The notes: a model not told the origin generated them from the letters alone. A DNA stretch of 64,000 nucleotides from Haemophilus sp. C1 (GCF_001276515.1 NZ_LDVZ01000009.1:6177-70176); one strand, 5' to 3'. Shown: positions 42,724-53,711, counted from the stretch's first letter. Made by a program: numbers and translations.

Positions 42724-44205
42724 TTAATATAATTGTGATAAATGTGTTAAATAACGCTCATAAGCACTTTGATAATTTTTCACCTGTGATAAGTTGGGAT
42801 AAGCTTTTGAGTTTTCATCTAAGTGAATGAAGGTTTCGCATAAAAATTCCAGTTCTCCTTCTCCATTTGCCCACATAGCTTGAATTGCTCCTCCTAATGC
42901 AGCAGCTTCTTCTTCCTGCAAACATACCACTTCAGAATTCATTACATCAGCAATCATTTGCCGCCAAAATGAGCTTTTTGCGCCACCTCCAATTAGGCGA
43001 ATTTGTGAGGTTTTGAGACCAGCTTGACGAAATAAATCTAAACCATAGCGAAGCGTAAAAGTGGCACTTTCCATCATTGCTCGACAAAGATTTTCTCGTG
43101 TGAAATTACTTGAATCTAATCCTAAAATGCTCGCTTTTGTATTGGGTAAAGGAGGAACTCTTTCACCATTAAAGAATGGCAAAATAGTGATGCCATTTGC
43201 GCCGATAGGTGCTTGTTGAGCAAGTTTATTTAATTCTTCAATATCAATATTGAGCAAATTCATTAGCTGTTTATTTGAGGAGGTTATATTCATTACACAA
43301 ACCAGTGGTAACCAGCCATTATTACTTGAACAAAAATTTGCGATCATTGGTGGTAAATTAAGTAATGGCTTTTGCGTATAAGCATACAAGGTACCAGAAG
43401 TACCGAGACTCATCGTAGCAATCCCTTCTCGAATATTTCCTGTACCAATTGCTCCCATCATATTATCGCCACCACCTGTGGAGACGATGACATTCTCATT
43501 AAAACCAAATAAAGTCGCAATTTCAGGTTTAATCACACCGATTTTTTGTTCGGCAGAAAGTAATTTAGGTAACACTTCATCCATATTTAATTCTGGCGCA
43601 AGATATTTGAAGACTTCTCTTTTCCATTCTCTTTTCACAACATCGAAATAACCACTACCGGAAGCATCACCAAATTCAGTGCAGAATTTTCCTGTTAGCC
43701 AATAATTTAGATAATCGTGTGGCAGCATAATTTTGCGAATATTGGCAAATTTATCAGGATAATTTTGACGAAACCAACTCAGTTTTGAAGCCGTGTAACC
43801 AGTTTGGCAAATGATACCTAATTTTTCAAATGCGGCCGTTTGTCCGCCTAATTTTTCGATCAGTATATCATTTTCCGTAGCGGTTTCTGTATCACACCAA
43901 AGCTTAGCCTTATATAGAGGACGATCGTTTTTATCTAACATTACCAGTCCATGTTGTTGTCCTGAAATGCCTATTCCCTTCACTAAATTAGGTGAAAAGT
44001 GCGGTGAATTTTTTGCTTGTTTCAATGCAATTTGTAATGCTTGTTGTAATGCATCAATCCACCAATTTGGTTGTTGTTCACGTCTTCCATTGGATTGTGT
44101 AATTAATTCATGTTTTGCGTAACCAACTCCAATCACTTTTTTTTGGACAGAATCAAGCACTATCGCCTTTGTTCCTTGTGTGCCACAATCAATTCCTATA
44201 TACAT
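42724..44205 (-). CDS. xylB: xylulokinase
   Basis: Phosphorylates D-xylulose to xylulose 5-phosphate. It is a FGGY-family kinase of 493 residues from MYIGIDCGTQGTKAIVLDS. Motifs: GISGQQHGLVMLD, GSGYFDV, STGGGDNMMGAIGTG (phosphate binding) and LIGGGAKSSFWRQMIADV. An 18-residue upstream extension is open, but the ATG at 44205 has a proper ribosome site (ttaggagacatt). Downstream of xylA, with a hairpin between the two genes. Confidence 0.95.
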   Translation of the reverse strand: MYIGIDCGTQGTKAIVLDSVQKKVIGVGYAKHELITQSNGRREQQPNWWIDALQQALQIALKQAKNSPHFSPNLVKGIGISGQQHGLVMLDKNDRPLYKAKLWCDTETATENDILIEKLGGQTAAFEKLGIICQTGYTASKLSWFRQNYPDKFANIRKIMLPHDYLNYWLTGKFCTEFGDASGSGYFDVVKREWKREVFKYLAPELNMDEVLPKLLSAEQKIGVIKPEIATLFGFNENVIVSTGGGDNMMGAIGTGNIREGIATMSLGTSGTLYAYTQKPLLNLPPMIANFCSSNNGWLPLVCVMNITSSNKQLMNLLNIDIEELNKLAQQAPIGANGITILPFFNGERVPPLPNTKASILGLDSSNFTRENLCRAMMESATFTLRYGLDLFRQAGLKTSQIRLIGGGAKSSFWRQMIADVMNSEVVCLQEEEAAALGGAIQAMWANGEGELEFLCETFIHLDENSKAYPNLSQVKNYQSAYERYLTHLSQLY

Positions 44206-44222
44206 AATGTCTCCTAAAATAA

Positions 44223-44252
44223 AAAAGTGCGGTGAAATACAACCGCACTTTT
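44223..44252 (-). terminator. paired uptake-signal hairpin in the xylA-xylB gap
   Basis: AAAAGTGCGGT (44223-44233) and ACCGCACTTTT (44242-44252) with TTTTTTATTTT following on the minus strand. It is directly after the xylA stop and before the xylB ribosome site, so it may act as a partial terminator or as a 3' stabiliser that lowers xylB relative to xylA. Confidence 0.75.
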
Positions 44253-44261
44253 GCTTCATTT

Positions 44262-45581
44262 TTAGCTATAAATAACTTGGTTTACCAAATTTTCCAAATA
44301 TTCTTGCTGACCTGAAACTGGTTTTGGCGCTAAATCTTTTTGTTGGACTAGTTGCGCAAGTGTTTCAAGTGAAGTTTTGCCTTGCAAAATATGTTGGCCA
44401 AGTTCACTATTCCAACCTGCATAGCGTTCATTAACAATTTTTTGTAAGGTTTCCTCTTGTAACATTTTTGCTGCACGTTTTAAGGATAATGCCAATACAT
44501 CAATTGCACCGATATGAGCGTAAAATAAATCATAAGGATCAATACTTTGTCGGCGAATTTTCGCATCAAAATTAAAACCTCCAGTAGTAAAACCACCATG
44601 TTTTAAAATTTCATATATAACTAGCGTGTTTTCTTCAACACTATTTGGGAATTGGTCGGTATCCCAGCCTAATTGTGGATCGCCACGATTAGCATCAATT
44701 GAGCCAAAAATATCTAATGCACAAGCTGTTGCAATTTCATGTTGAAAGGTATGGCCAGCAAGCGTCGCGTGGTTAGCTTCAATATTAACTTTAATTTCTT
44801 TTTCTAAACCAAATTGTTTTAGGAAACCATACACTGTTGCCACATCATAATCATATTGATGTTTAGTTGGTTCTTGCGGTTTTGGCTCAATTAATAATGT
44901 ACCTTTAAACCCAATTTTATGCTTATGTTCTACCACCATTTGCATAAAACGACCAATTTGTTCACGTTCACGTTTCAAATCGGTATTCAATAAAGTTTCA
45001 TATCCCTCACGTCCACCCCATAATACGTAATTTTCTCCACCTAAACGTTGAGTGGCATTCATCGCATTAAACACTTGTGTTGCAGCCCAAGCAAAAACCT
45101 CAGGATTAGGATTAGTTGCTGCACCAGACATATAACGAGGATTAGTAAAACAATTTGCAGTTCCCCATAAGAGTTTTATACCCGTTTCTACTTGCTTGCG
45201 TTCTAAAATATCAACAATATGATGAAAATTTTGTACATATTCCCGCACTGAATTACCTTCAGGTGCAATATCGACGTCATGAAAACAATAATAAGGCACG
45301 CCTAACTTATTCAAAAACTCAAAAGCAATATCGGCTTTTTGTTCTGCGCCAGCAAGCAAATTTGGATTTTTCTGCCAACTTCGTTCCAAAGAACCTAGCC
45401 CAAACATATCATTCCCATTCCAGCAAAAGGTATGCCAATAACACACAGCTAAGCGTAAATGTTCAGCCATAGTTTTACCTAAAATTACTTGATTAGCATC
45501 ATAATGTTTGAAAGCAAAAGGATTTGTGGATTTTTCTCCCTCAAAGGAGATTTTTTCAATTTTATCGAAATAGGTTGTCAT
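44262..45581 (-). CDS. xylA: xylose isomerase
   Basis: Converts D-xylose to D-xylulose. It is a TIM barrel of 439 residues, the long (class II) form. Catalytic and metal residues are in [13 protein letters not shown] (catalytic His), [34 protein letters not shown] and [19 protein letters not shown]. It is divergent from xylFGH, and the 233-base region between them holds CRP-like and XylR-like sites. Confidence 0.97.
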   Translation of the reverse strand: MTTYFDKIEKISFEGEKSTNPFAFKHYDANQVILGKTMAEHLRLAVCYWHTFCWNGNDMFGLGSLERSWQKNPNLLAGAEQKADIAFEFLNKLGVPYYCFHDVDIAPEGNSVREYVQNFHHIVDILERKQVETGIKLLWGTANCFTNPRYMSGAATNPNPEVFAWAATQVFNAMNATQRLGGENYVLWGGREGYETLLNTDLKREREQIGRFMQMVVEHKHKIGFKGTLLIEPKPQEPTKHQYDYDVATVYGFLKQFGLEKEIKVNIEANHATLAGHTFQHEIATACALDIFGSIDANRGDPQLGWDTDQFPNSVEENTLVIYEILKHGGFTTGGFNFDAKIRRQSIDPYDLFYAHIGAIDVLALSLKRAAKMLQEETLQKIVNERYAGWNSELGQHILQGKTSLETLAQLVQQKDLAPKPVSGQQEYLENLVNQVIYS

Positions 45582-45593
45582 AACATTTTCCTC

Positions 45594-45717
45594 TCTAGAT
45601 GATGAAATTTTTCGTATTTTTGTGAAAAACTAGCTTTTCATCAATTATGTTATTTAATTTTTCTATGTTGATTATTTGCAACTGTGGAGTGGATCACAGT
45701 TGTGAAAAAACGTAATA
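45594..45717. promoter_or_regulatory. xyl control region, copy 1 (between xylA and xylF)
   Basis: It contains a CRP-like site TGTGG-AGTGGA-TCACA (45683-45698) and, 75 bases before it, an inverted pair GATGAAA...TTTTCATC that is a candidate XylR operator. The block from TCTAGATGATGAA to CACAGTTGTGAAAAAACGTAATA reappears, largely identical, at 49582-49704. Confidence 0.7.
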
Positions 45718-45814
45718 ATGGAGAAAGATTTTATAATTGAAAGCCTTTTTTAAAGTGTGAAAACTAACAACTGGAGCAATAACTAGTCCTTCACTTAACT
45801 ATTGAGGTATCAAT

Positions 45815-46813
45815 ATGAAAATCAAATCAGCTTTACTTACCCTTGTTGGAGCATTAACTGTATTTAGTAGTTCTGCCCATTCCAAAGATCTTAAAATTGG
45901 TTTATCCATTGATGATTTACGTTTAGAAAGATGGCAAAAAGATCGAGATATTTTCGTAAACAAAGCAGAATCAATAGGTGCAAAAGTATTTGTCCAATCT
46001 GCGAATGGTGATGATTCAGCACAAATTTCTCAAATCGAAAATATGATCAATAAAAATATTGATGTATTAGTAATTATTCCTCATAACGGTGAAGTATTAA
46101 GTAACGTTATTTCTGAGGCTAAAAAGGAAGGAATAAAAGTATTAGCGTATGACCGTTTAATCAATAATGCAGATTTAGATTTTTATGTTTCCTTTGATAA
46201 TGAAAAAGTGGGTGAACTACAAGCTAAAAGTATTGTGGCTGTAAAACCAGAAGGTAATTATTTTTTAATGGGGGGATCTCCTGTAGATAATAATGCAAAA
46301 TTATTTAGAAAAGGGCAAATGAAAGTATTAGATCCTTTAATTGCCAGTGGGAAAATTAAGGTTGTAGGAGATCAATGGGTTGATTCTTGGTTAGCTGAAA
46401 AAGCGTTACAAATTATGGAAAACGCATTAACAGCTAATAAAAATAATGTGGATGCTGTTGTTGCATCTAACGATGCTACTGCTGGAGGTGCGATTCAAGC
46501 CCTTAGCGCACAAGGCTTATCTGGTAAAGTCGCAATTTCTGGGCAAGATGCAGATTTAGCTGCAATTAAACGTATTGTCAATGGCTCGCAAACTATGACT
46601 GTTTATAAACCAATTACGAAACTTGCAGATAAAGCAGCAGAAATTGCGGTTGAATTAGGTAAGAATGAAAAAGTAGAAGCTAATGCAGAACTGAATAATG
46701 GCTTAAAAAATGTTCCTGCGTATTTACTTGATCCTATCGCTGTTGATAAACGTAATATTAATGAAACTGTAATTAAAGATGGTTTTCATACTAAGGAAAG
46801 TATTTATCACTAA
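45815..46813 (+). CDS. xylF: D-xylose ABC transporter, substrate-binding protein
   Basis: Periplasmic sugar-binding protein of 332 residues. Signal peptide 1-23 ([23 protein letters not shown]), mature part begins [22 protein letters not shown]. Periplasmic-binding fold type 1, with [20 protein letters not shown] and [14 protein letters not shown]. First gene of xylFGH, with a long leader after the shared control region. Confidence 0.96.
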   Translation: MKIKSALLTLVGALTVFSSSAHSKDLKIGLSIDDLRLERWQKDRDIFVNKAESIGAKVFVQSANGDDSAQISQIENMINKNIDVLVIIPHNGEVLSNVISEAKKEGIKVLAYDRLINNADLDFYVSFDNEKVGELQAKSIVAVKPEGNYFLMGGSPVDNNAKLFRKGQMKVLDPLIASGKIKVVGDQWVDSWLAEKALQIMENALTANKNNVDAVVASNDATAGGAIQALSAQGLSGKVAISGQDADLAAIKRIVNGSQTMTVYKPITKLADKAAEIAVELGKNEKVEANAELNNGLKNVPAYLLDPIAVDKRNINETVIKDGFHTKESIYH

Positions 46814-46863
46814 CTTTAAGAGGGAAGAGAAAACTCTTCCCTTACCTCTTAGGGAGTTACGAT

Positions 46864-48375
46864 ATGGCATTGTTGGAAATGAAACATATCACAAAAAAAT
46901 TTGGTGATGTGACCGCACTTCATAATATATCTATTGAATTAGAAGCAGGGGAAATTTTATCTTTATGTGGTGAAAATGGATCTGGAAAATCTACATTAAT
47001 GAAAATACTTTGCGGTATTTATCCTTGTGGAGATTACAGCGGTGATATTTACTTTTCTGAAAGTGAACTAAAAGCAAGGAATATTAGAGATACTGAAGAA
47101 AAAGGCATTTCAATTATTCATCAAGAACTTACTCTCGTAAAGAATATGTCTGTATTGGAGAATATTTTTTTGGGTAACGAAATAACTCATAAAGGTTTGA
47201 CAGCAGATAATGAAATGTACTTACGTTGCAAAAATTTATTACAGCAGGTGCAATTAGATGTCGATCCCAATACACGAGTAGTAGAATTAGGTTTAGGGCA
47301 ACAGCAATTAGTTGAAATAGCTAAGGCTTTGAATAAACAAGTAAGACTTCTTATCTTAGATGAACCAACGGCTTCACTTACCGAAAAAGAAACGGAAATT
47401 TTGTTAAATCTTATTAAGGATCTTAAAGCACACAATATCGCTTGTATCTATATTTCCCATAAACTCAATGAAGTTAAAGCGATCTCTGACAAAATTTGCG
47501 TCATTCGTGATGGTGAACATGTTGGTACGAAAGACGCTTCAACAATGACAGAAGATGACATTATCACCATGATGGTAGGTCGGGAAATTACCTCACTTTA
47601 TCCACATGAACCTCATGAAATCAAAGATGAAATTTTACGAGTAGAAAATCTTTCTGCTTGGCATCCAATCAATACACATATTAAGCGTGTTGATAACGTA
47701 AGTTTTAGTCTTCATGAGGGGGAAATTTTAGGTGTTGCAGGTTTAGTTGGTTCAGGTCGTACAGACATGGTGCAATGCTTATTTGGGTCTTATGAAGGTA
47801 AGTTTGAAGGAAATATTTTTATCAATCAAAAACAAGTAAATATCAAAAATTGTGCCCAAGCGATTGAACATAAAATTGTGATGGTTCCTGAAGATCGGAA
47901 GAAACACGGCATTGTTTCTATTATGGGAGTTGGCAAAAACATTACGCTTTCTTCTTTGAAATCTTATTGTTTCGGAAAAATGGTAGTTAATGAAGCAAAA
48001 GAAGAGCAAATAATTGGCTCAGCCATCAAACGACTAAAGGTGAAAACTTTTTCACCAGATTTACCAATAGGACGACTTAGTGGCGGTAATCAACAGAAAG
48101 CGATCCTAGCAAAATGTTTATTGTTAAATCCTAAAATACTGATTTTAGATGAACCAACAAGAGGAATTGATGTTGGTGCGAAATATGAAATTTATAAGTT
48201 AATTAACCAATTAGCACAAGAAGGGATTGCTATTATTGTCATTTCATCAGAACTACCAGAAGTTTTAGGCATTAGTGATAGAGTTCTTGTTATGCACCAA
48301 GGTAAACTTAAAGCTAGTCTTATCAATACTGCTCTTACTCAAGAACAAGTTATGGAAACAGCACTTAAGGAGTAA
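46864..48375 (+). CDS. xylG: D-xylose ABC transporter, ATP-binding protein
   Basis: Tandem ABC ATPase of 503 residues. First cassette: Walker [10 protein letters not shown], Walker [11 protein letters not shown], signature [16 protein letters not shown]. Second cassette: degenerate Walker [10 protein letters not shown] and signature [16 protein letters not shown], Walker [16 protein letters not shown]. This asymmetry is usual for sugar CUT2 transporters. It follows xylF by 50 bases, with an AAGAGGGAAGAG/CTCTTCCCTTA hairpin between that may lower downstream expression. Confidence 0.96.
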   Translation: MALLEMKHITKKFGDVTALHNISIELEAGEILSLCGENGSGKSTLMKILCGIYPCGDYSGDIYFSESELKARNIRDTEEKGISIIHQELTLVKNMSVLENIFLGNEITHKGLTADNEMYLRCKNLLQQVQLDVDPNTRVVELGLGQQQLVEIAKALNKQVRLLILDEPTASLTEKETEILLNLIKDLKAHNIACIYISHKLNEVKAISDKICVIRDGEHVGTKDASTMTEDDIITMMVGREITSLYPHEPHEIKDEILRVENLSAWHPINTHIKRVDNVSFSLHEGEILGVAGLVGSGRTDMVQCLFGSYEGKFEGNIFINQKQVNIKNCAQAIEHKIVMVPEDRKKHGIVSIMGVGKNITLSSLKSYCFGKMVVNEAKEEQIIGSAIKRLKVKTFSPDLPIGRLSGGNQQKAILAKCLLLNPKILILDEPTRGIDVGAKYEIYKLINQLAQEGIAIIVISSELPEVLGISDRVLVMHQGKLKASLINTALTQEQVMETALKE

Positions 48376-48378
48376 TCT

Positions 48379-49506
48379 ATGTTTAAGTTAAAATCCGTAA
48401 ATTTACAAGTTTACATTATGTTAATAGCTATTGCAGTCATTATGGCATTCTTTAGTGTTGCTACTGATGGCGCTTATTTAAGTGCAAGAAATATTTCTAA
48501 CTTGTTACGCCAAACTTCAATTACTGGCATTCTTGCAATTGGAATGGTTTTTGTCATTATTTCTGCTGAAATTGACTTATCTGTTGGTTCACTTATGGGC
48601 CTACTGGGCGGATTTGCAGCTATTGCCGATGTTTGGTGGGGCTTCCCATTACCTGTAACTATTATTGCAACAATTGCTCTTGGTTTAATTTTTGGTATTT
48701 GGAATGGTTGGTGGGTGGCTTATCGCAAAGTGCCATCCTTCATTGTTACACTTGCAGGTTATCTCGCATTCCGTGGAATTTTGATTGGTTTGACTAATGG
48801 CACAACTGTATCTCCTATTAGTGGAACTATGACAGTTATTGGGCAAGGTTATTTATCAGATATTGCAGGGTTTATCTTAGGTGGTATTGCAGTTATTGGA
48901 TTTGTTCTTTGGGGAAATTATCAACGTAGAAGTCGCCAGCAGCTTCAGCTGGAAGTGTCTGCATTATCAAAAGATTTTACGAAATATGCTTTGTTTGCAG
49001 TAATTGTATTAGGAGCAATTTATTTACTTAATGATTATCGTGGCATTCCATTTCCTGTTTTAGTACTGGCAGTTCTTGCAATCTTAGGGTTATTCCTCTC
49101 TCGTAAAACTTCATTCGGCCGCCACGTTTATGCGATTGGTGGCAATATTGATGCGGCAAAATTATCTGGTATCAATGTAGAAAAAACAAAACTGATTATC
49201 TTTGCAATGAATGGTGTGTTAGTTGCAATAGCAGGGTTGATTTTAAGTGCTCGTTTAGGTGCAGGCTCACCATCGGCAGGGCAAAATGCAGAACTAGATG
49301 CGATTGCAGCTTGTGTCATTGGAGGGGCAAGCTTAGCTGGTGGTGTAGGAAGTGTGTTTGGGGTCGTTATTGGCGCACTTATCATCGCATCGCTTGATAA
49401 TGGTATGAGTATGCTTGATGTGCCAACTTTTTGGCAATATATTGTCAAAGGTGGCATTTTGTTACTTGCTGTATGGATAGATACTAGTAATAAGAAAAAG
49501 ATGTAA
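48379..49506 (+). CDS. xylH: D-xylose ABC transporter, permease
   Basis: Inner-membrane CUT2 permease of 375 residues with about ten membrane segments. Conserved: [21 protein letters not shown] near the N-terminus, and [21 protein letters not shown] and [30 protein letters not shown] near the C-terminus. It starts three bases after the xylG stop. Confidence 0.96.
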   Translation: MFKLKSVNLQVYIMLIAIAVIMAFFSVATDGAYLSARNISNLLRQTSITGILAIGMVFVIISAEIDLSVGSLMGLLGGFAAIADVWWGFPLPVTIIATIALGLIFGIWNGWWVAYRKVPSFIVTLAGYLAFRGILIGLTNGTTVSPISGTMTVIGQGYLSDIAGFILGGIAVIGFVLWGNYQRRSRQQLQLEVSALSKDFTKYALFAVIVLGAIYLLNDYRGIPFPVLVLAVLAILGLFLSRKTSFGRHVYAIGGNIDAAKLSGINVEKTKLIIFAMNGVLVAIAGLILSARLGAGSPSAGQNAELDAIAACVIGGASLAGGVGSVFGVVIGALIIASLDNGMSMLDVPTFWQYIVKGGILLLAVWIDTSNKKKM

Positions 49507-49517
49507 TTATTAATTTT

Positions 49518-49547
49518 AAACCGTCATTTATAAAATGGCGGTTTTTT
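49518..49547 (+). terminator. xylFGH terminator
   Basis: AAACCGTCATTT / AAATGGCGGTTT arms (one G-U pair) around a short A/T loop, followed by TTTAATTTT, just after xylH. Confidence 0.85.
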
Positions 49548-49581
49548 AATTTTATAGAAATGGTTACCTAACATACTGCTT

Positions 49582-49704
49582 TCTAGATGATGAAGTTTTT
49601 CATCTTTTTATGAAAAAATAAGTTCTTATCCGTTACATTATTTAATTTTTTATAGTGATTATTTACAATTGTGGACTAGATCACAGTTGTGAAAAAACGT
49701 AATA
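49582..49704 (+). promoter_or_regulatory. xyl control region, copy 2 (upstream of the aminotransferase gene)
   Basis: Starts TCTAGATGATGAA and ends CACAGTTGTGAAAAAACGTAATA, in the same order and nearly the same spacing as 45594-45717 (123 against 124 bases). The CRP-like site is TGTGG-ACTAGA-TCACA (49670-49685). The aminotransferase and NhaC genes behind it are therefore probably under the same control as xylFGH. Confidence 0.7.
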
Positions 49705-49780
49705 GATAAAGTAGTTTTAGTAATTTTAATTTTTTTCTTCTTTGACTAAAGTAAATTTGTCTTATACATCAGGAGGAATA

Positions 49781-50953
49781 ATGAATAATCTTTATAATTT
49801 TGATGTGATTATTGATCGCCTAAATACATTTAGTGCTAAATGGAATGTAGATAATGATATTATTCCAATGTCTGTTGCGGATATGGATATTCCAGCACCT
49901 CAAGTAATGATAGATGAATTAGAAAAATTTAATCGTTTAGGAATTTATGGTTATACTGAATTACCAGCCGATTATTACAAGATAATCAGTGATTATATTT
50001 TCGAACAATATCATTATTCTGTTCTATCTGAAAAAATTGTATTTTGCCCAAGAATAATACAAGCTGTATCTATTTATATACGAGCGTTTACAAAAGAAAC
50101 TGATGGAATATGCATTCTATCACCTTCATATAGTCCAATATTAAACACGATAAAATTAAATGACAGAAAATTATATAAATGTCCTTTAGTTTATGAGAAT
50201 AGAAAGTATCATATTGATTTTAATTTATTAGAGGAATGTTTTGAACATTCTAAAATATTTGTTTTAATTTCTCCTCATAATCCAACTGGAACGATTTGGA
50301 ACAAAGAAGTCCTTATTAAAATTATAAACTTAGCTAAAAAACATAATGTATTTATCATTTCCGATGATGTCCACGCAGACTTTACACTAACAAATGACTC
50401 CCACTATCTAATATCATCATTAGATGAATGGGTAGCAAATCACTCAATGATCTGTTTATCCCCAGCAAAAACTTTTAATATTCCTGGATTGGAAATAGCT
50501 AACCTAATTATTGAGAATAAAGAAATTCGAGAAAAATTTATAAAAGAAATGATGGCATTAGGTATACATAATCCAAATTATTTCTCTATACCAGCTATTA
50601 TTTCGTTATATAAATATTGTACTGACTGGGTAATCTATCTAAAAGAATACATAAAGAATAATAAGAAGATAGTAAAAGAATTTTTCAATGAGTATATTCC
50701 ATTATTAGATATTACTGAAAGTGATGGAACTTATTTACTTTGGATAAACTATAAAAAGCTAAGTATAAATGAAAATGAATTAGCTTATTGGATTAATAAT
50801 TTATCAAGAGTAAAAGTATCTTTGGGGAGTGAATTTGGCAAAGAGGGAGACGGTTTCTTTCGTATGAATGTCGCTATGCCTAGAGAAAAATTATTAGAAG
50901 CATTGAATCGAATCAAAAATGGGTTTTGTTTATTAAACAATAGGGAGATTTAA
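49781..50953 (+). CDS. MalY/PatB-type aminotransferase or C-S lyase
   Basis: A pyridoxal-phosphate enzyme of fold type I, 390 residues. N-terminal family motif NDIIPMSVADMDIPAPQV; LISPHNPTGTIWNKE; the cofactor aspartate in FIISDDVHADF; the Schiff-base lysine in SPAKTFNIPGLEIAN; the carboxylate-binding arginine in GFFRMNVAMPREKL. Relatives are cystathionine/cysteine beta-lyases. ATG 49781 is chosen for its ribosome site (tcaggaggaata); an in-frame TTG at 49742 would add 13 residues. AT content is higher than in the xyl genes around it. Two bases separate it from nhaC. Confidence 0.85.
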   Translation: MNNLYNFDVIIDRLNTFSAKWNVDNDIIPMSVADMDIPAPQVMIDELEKFNRLGIYGYTELPADYYKIISDYIFEQYHYSVLSEKIVFCPRIIQAVSIYIRAFTKETDGICILSPSYSPILNTIKLNDRKLYKCPLVYENRKYHIDFNLLEECFEHSKIFVLISPHNPTGTIWNKEVLIKIINLAKKHNVFIISDDVHADFTLTNDSHYLISSLDEWVANHSMICLSPAKTFNIPGLEIANLIIENKEIREKFIKEMMALGIHNPNYFSIPAIISLYKYCTDWVIYLKEYIKNNKKIVKEFFNEYIPLLDITESDGTYLLWINYKKLSINENELAYWINNLSRVKVSLGSEFGKEGDGFFRMNVAMPREKLLEALNRIKNGFCLLNNREI

Positions 50954-50954
50954 T

Positions 50955-52361
50955 ATGAAAACCACTCATCGCACAAGAATGCCAACAACATTAGAAGCTT
51001 TTTCACCAATCATAGTGATGCTATTACTATTAGGGCTTGGGTATGCTTTATTTGATTTGCCAGCAGAGCCATTAATGATTATTTCAACGGTATTTGCTGG
51101 TTTTTTAGTTATTAAATTAGGTCATTGCTATTTAGATATTTTAGACGCCATTTCAGAAAAAATAGCTAAAACAATGCCTGCGCTATTAATTTTAATTACT
51201 GTAGGATTATTAATTGGAACTTGGATTAGTGGAGGAACAATTCCTATGATGATCTACTACGGACTAAAAGCGATATCACCAGAATATCTTTATGTGACAG
51301 CCTTATTCCTTACTGCTATTGTTTCCATTTGTACTGGAACCTCTTGGGGGTCAGCAGGGACTGTTGGTGTGGCATTTATGGGAGTTGCGATTGGATTAGA
51401 CGCCAATTTGGCTGCTACGGCAGGTGCTGTGGTCGCTGGTGCGTATTTTGGAGATAAATTATCGCCATTATCTGATACAACCAATATTGCATCTGCAGCT
51501 GCTGGCGTAGATTTATATGAGCATATCGCTCACTTACTTTATACAACATTACCATCCTTTATTCTTTCGGCTACTGTCTATGTGGTATATGGTTTAAACT
51601 ACGATTTTTCTAATGTGGCGACTCCAGAAAAAGTAAATACAATGATTCATGAGTTAGAGCAAGTTTATCATTTTAACTTTCTATTACTTATTCCAGTCGC
51701 TATTGTATTATGGGGATCTATTACTAAGAAACCGACTATTCCAGTGATGTTATTATCAGCATTTATCGCAATTATTAATGCTATCTTAATTCAAAAATTC
51801 TCTCTATCTGATGTGATTAATAGCGCAGTTAATGGATTTGATACCTCAATGATTCACCATACTTCAGTTAGCTCTGATTTAAGTCGTTTGTTGAATCGTG
51901 GTGGAATGAACTCAATGATGGGAACACTATTAATTTGTTTCTGTGCATTGTCATTTGCAGGTGTATTACAATTGAGCGGTGCATTAACCGTGATTATTCA
52001 AAAATTACTCACCTTTGTTCATTCAACTCTTTCTTTGATTATTACGACGATTCTTTGCGGTCTAACAATGATTGGGGTTACTTGTAATGGGCAAATTTCT
52101 ATTCTAATTCCAGGAGAAATGCTTAAAGATGCGTATGTAGAAAAAGGATTACATCCAAAAAATCTAAGTCGAACAGCAGAAGACTCCGCAACAATTATTG
52201 AACCTATTTTGCCATGGACTGCCGCAGGTGCATATATGGCAGGCACATTAGGTGTTGCAACATTGTCTTATTTACCTTGGGCAATTTTATGTTGGAGCGG
52301 TATTATCTTTGCTATTATTTATGGTGCAAGTGGAATAGGTATTGCGAAGCTAAAAAAATAA
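50955..52361 (+). CDS. nhaC: NhaC-family Na+/H+ antiporter
   Basis: Inner-membrane protein of 468 residues with 11-12 hydrophobic segments. The family motifs SGGTIPMMIYYGLKAISP, CTGTSWGSAGTVGVAFMGVA and GDKLSPLSDTTNIAS are present. NhaC-like proteins exchange Na+ for H+; some relatives carry organic anions or amino-acid products (malate/lactate type), and the pairing with an amino-acid lyase makes export of an organic product possible here. Confidence 0.85.
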   Translation: MKTTHRTRMPTTLEAFSPIIVMLLLLGLGYALFDLPAEPLMIISTVFAGFLVIKLGHCYLDILDAISEKIAKTMPALLILITVGLLIGTWISGGTIPMMIYYGLKAISPEYLYVTALFLTAIVSICTGTSWGSAGTVGVAFMGVAIGLDANLAATAGAVVAGAYFGDKLSPLSDTTNIASAAAGVDLYEHIAHLLYTTLPSFILSATVYVVYGLNYDFSNVATPEKVNTMIHELEQVYHFNFLLLIPVAIVLWGSITKKPTIPVMLLSAFIAIINAILIQKFSLSDVINSAVNGFDTSMIHHTSVSSDLSRLLNRGGMNSMMGTLLICFCALSFAGVLQLSGALTVIIQKLLTFVHSTLSLIITTILCGLTMIGVTCNGQISILIPGEMLKDAYVEKGLHPKNLSRTAEDSATIIEPILPWTAAGAYMAGTLGVATLSYLPWAILCWSGIIFAIIYGASGIGIAKLKK

Positions 52362-52377
52362 ATGTGGTATTGGATAT

Positions 52378-52406
52378 AAAAATGGCCAGTTATTCTGGCT
52401 ATTTTT
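52378..52406 (+). terminator. nhaC terminator
   Basis: AAAAATGGCCAG-TTATT-CTGGCTATTTTT stem, 16 bases after nhaC. Confidence 0.85.
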
Positions 52407-52472
52407 ATCTTGAAGCTAAATATCTTTTCTATTATAACTTAAATAGCAATTTCCCATAGATAAGGATATAAA

Positions 52473-53636
52473 ATGACGGAACAATACTACAAAATTGCCC
52501 TCTTATTTAATGCAAACAAAGTATATGATCGGCAGGTAGTGGAGGGTATTGGACAATATATTCAGGCATCGCAATGTATGTGGGATATTTTTGTAGAAGA
52601 TGAATTTATCTATCATACTGATACCATTAATCAACTTTCTATTGATGGCATTATTGCAGACTTTGATGATCCAAAAACTGTTGAATTATTGCAACACACT
52701 CTTATTCCTACTATAGCAGTTGGTGGATCTTATAGACAAGCTGATTTTTATCCGCACTTTCCTTATGTAGCAACAGATAATATGGCATTGGTTGAAATGG
52801 CTTTATCTCATTTACAGGAGAAAGGACTGTCACAGTTTGCATTTTATGGTTTGCAAGTAAATACTCATAAGCATTGGTCTATAGAACGAAGAGATGCTTT
52901 TGTAGAGTTGATGGAGAAAAATCATTACCCTATTTACCTATATGAGGGTGTGCAGGTTCATGCTCAAAATTGGTTGGAAGAGCAACAAAAGCTAATTGTC
53001 TGGTTAAAATCTCTTCCTTCTCATACTGGTATTATTGCTGTTACGGATGCGCGTGCTCGTCATTTATTGCAGGCTTGTGAATACAGTAAAATTGCTGTAC
53101 CTGAAGAGCTTTGTGTGGTTGGTATTGATAATGAAGAATTGATCCAATATTTATCGCGTGTGTCCCTTTCCTCCGTAGAACAAGGCACGAGAGAGATTGG
53201 TTATCAAGCTGCGAAATTATTACACAAATTACTCAATGGTCAAAAAGTTTCACATACCCCTATTTTAATTCCACCGATTACCGTTCACTCTCGAAATTCT
53301 ACAGATTATCGATCATTAACAGATCCGCTTGTCATTCAAGCAATGCATTATATTCGTCATCGTGCCTGTCATCGAATTAAAGTAGAACAAGTTTTAGATC
53401 ATCTTGAAACCTCACGTTCTAATCTTGAACAACGTTTTAAGAATGAAATGAATAAAACAATTCACCAAGTCATCCACGAAGAAAAAATTTCCCGAGCAAA
53501 GAATTTATTACAACAAACAGATATTTCTATTCAAGAAATTGCTGAGATTTGCGGCTATCCATCAATTCAATATTTTTATTCTGTGTTTAAGAAAGAATTT
53601 GAAATGACTCCTAAAGAGTTTCGACTAAATTGTTAA
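52473..53636 (+). CDS. xylR: xylose operon regulator XylR
   Basis: Activator of xylAB and xylFGH in response to D-xylose. It has 387 residues. The N-terminal part (1-270) is a LacI/periplasmic-binding-like sensor (YYKIALLFNANKVYDRQVVEGIGQYI; LCVVGIDNEELIQYLSRVSLSSVE). The C-terminal part (about 285-387) is an AraC-type double helix-turn-helix (VEQVLDHLETSRSNLEQRFKNEM; IQEIAEICGYPSIQYFYSVFKKEFEMTPKEFR). It follows nhaC but has its own 110-base leader after a terminator. Confidence 0.95.
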   Translation: MTEQYYKIALLFNANKVYDRQVVEGIGQYIQASQCMWDIFVEDEFIYHTDTINQLSIDGIIADFDDPKTVELLQHTLIPTIAVGGSYRQADFYPHFPYVATDNMALVEMALSHLQEKGLSQFAFYGLQVNTHKHWSIERRDAFVELMEKNHYPIYLYEGVQVHAQNWLEEQQKLIVWLKSLPSHTGIIAVTDARARHLLQACEYSKIAVPEELCVVGIDNEELIQYLSRVSLSSVEQGTREIGYQAAKLLHKLLNGQKVSHTPILIPPITVHSRNSTDYRSLTDPLVIQAMHYIRHRACHRIKVEQVLDHLETSRSNLEQRFKNEMNKTIHQVIHEEKISRAKNLLQQTDISIQEIAEICGYPSIQYFYSVFKKEFEMTPKEFRLNC

Positions 53637-53711
53637 AGGAGCATATTTTTATTCAACTCTGTGCCATAATAACAAGTATTTTTGACCGCACTTTTATCTG
53701 AAAGACAGGAA

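Noticed and set aside
46814..46863. Terminator between xylF and xylG
   Set aside because: AAGAGGGAAGAG/CTCTTCCCTTA can pair, but there is no T-run and xylG follows with its ribosome site; I treat it as a processing or attenuating hairpin within the operon.
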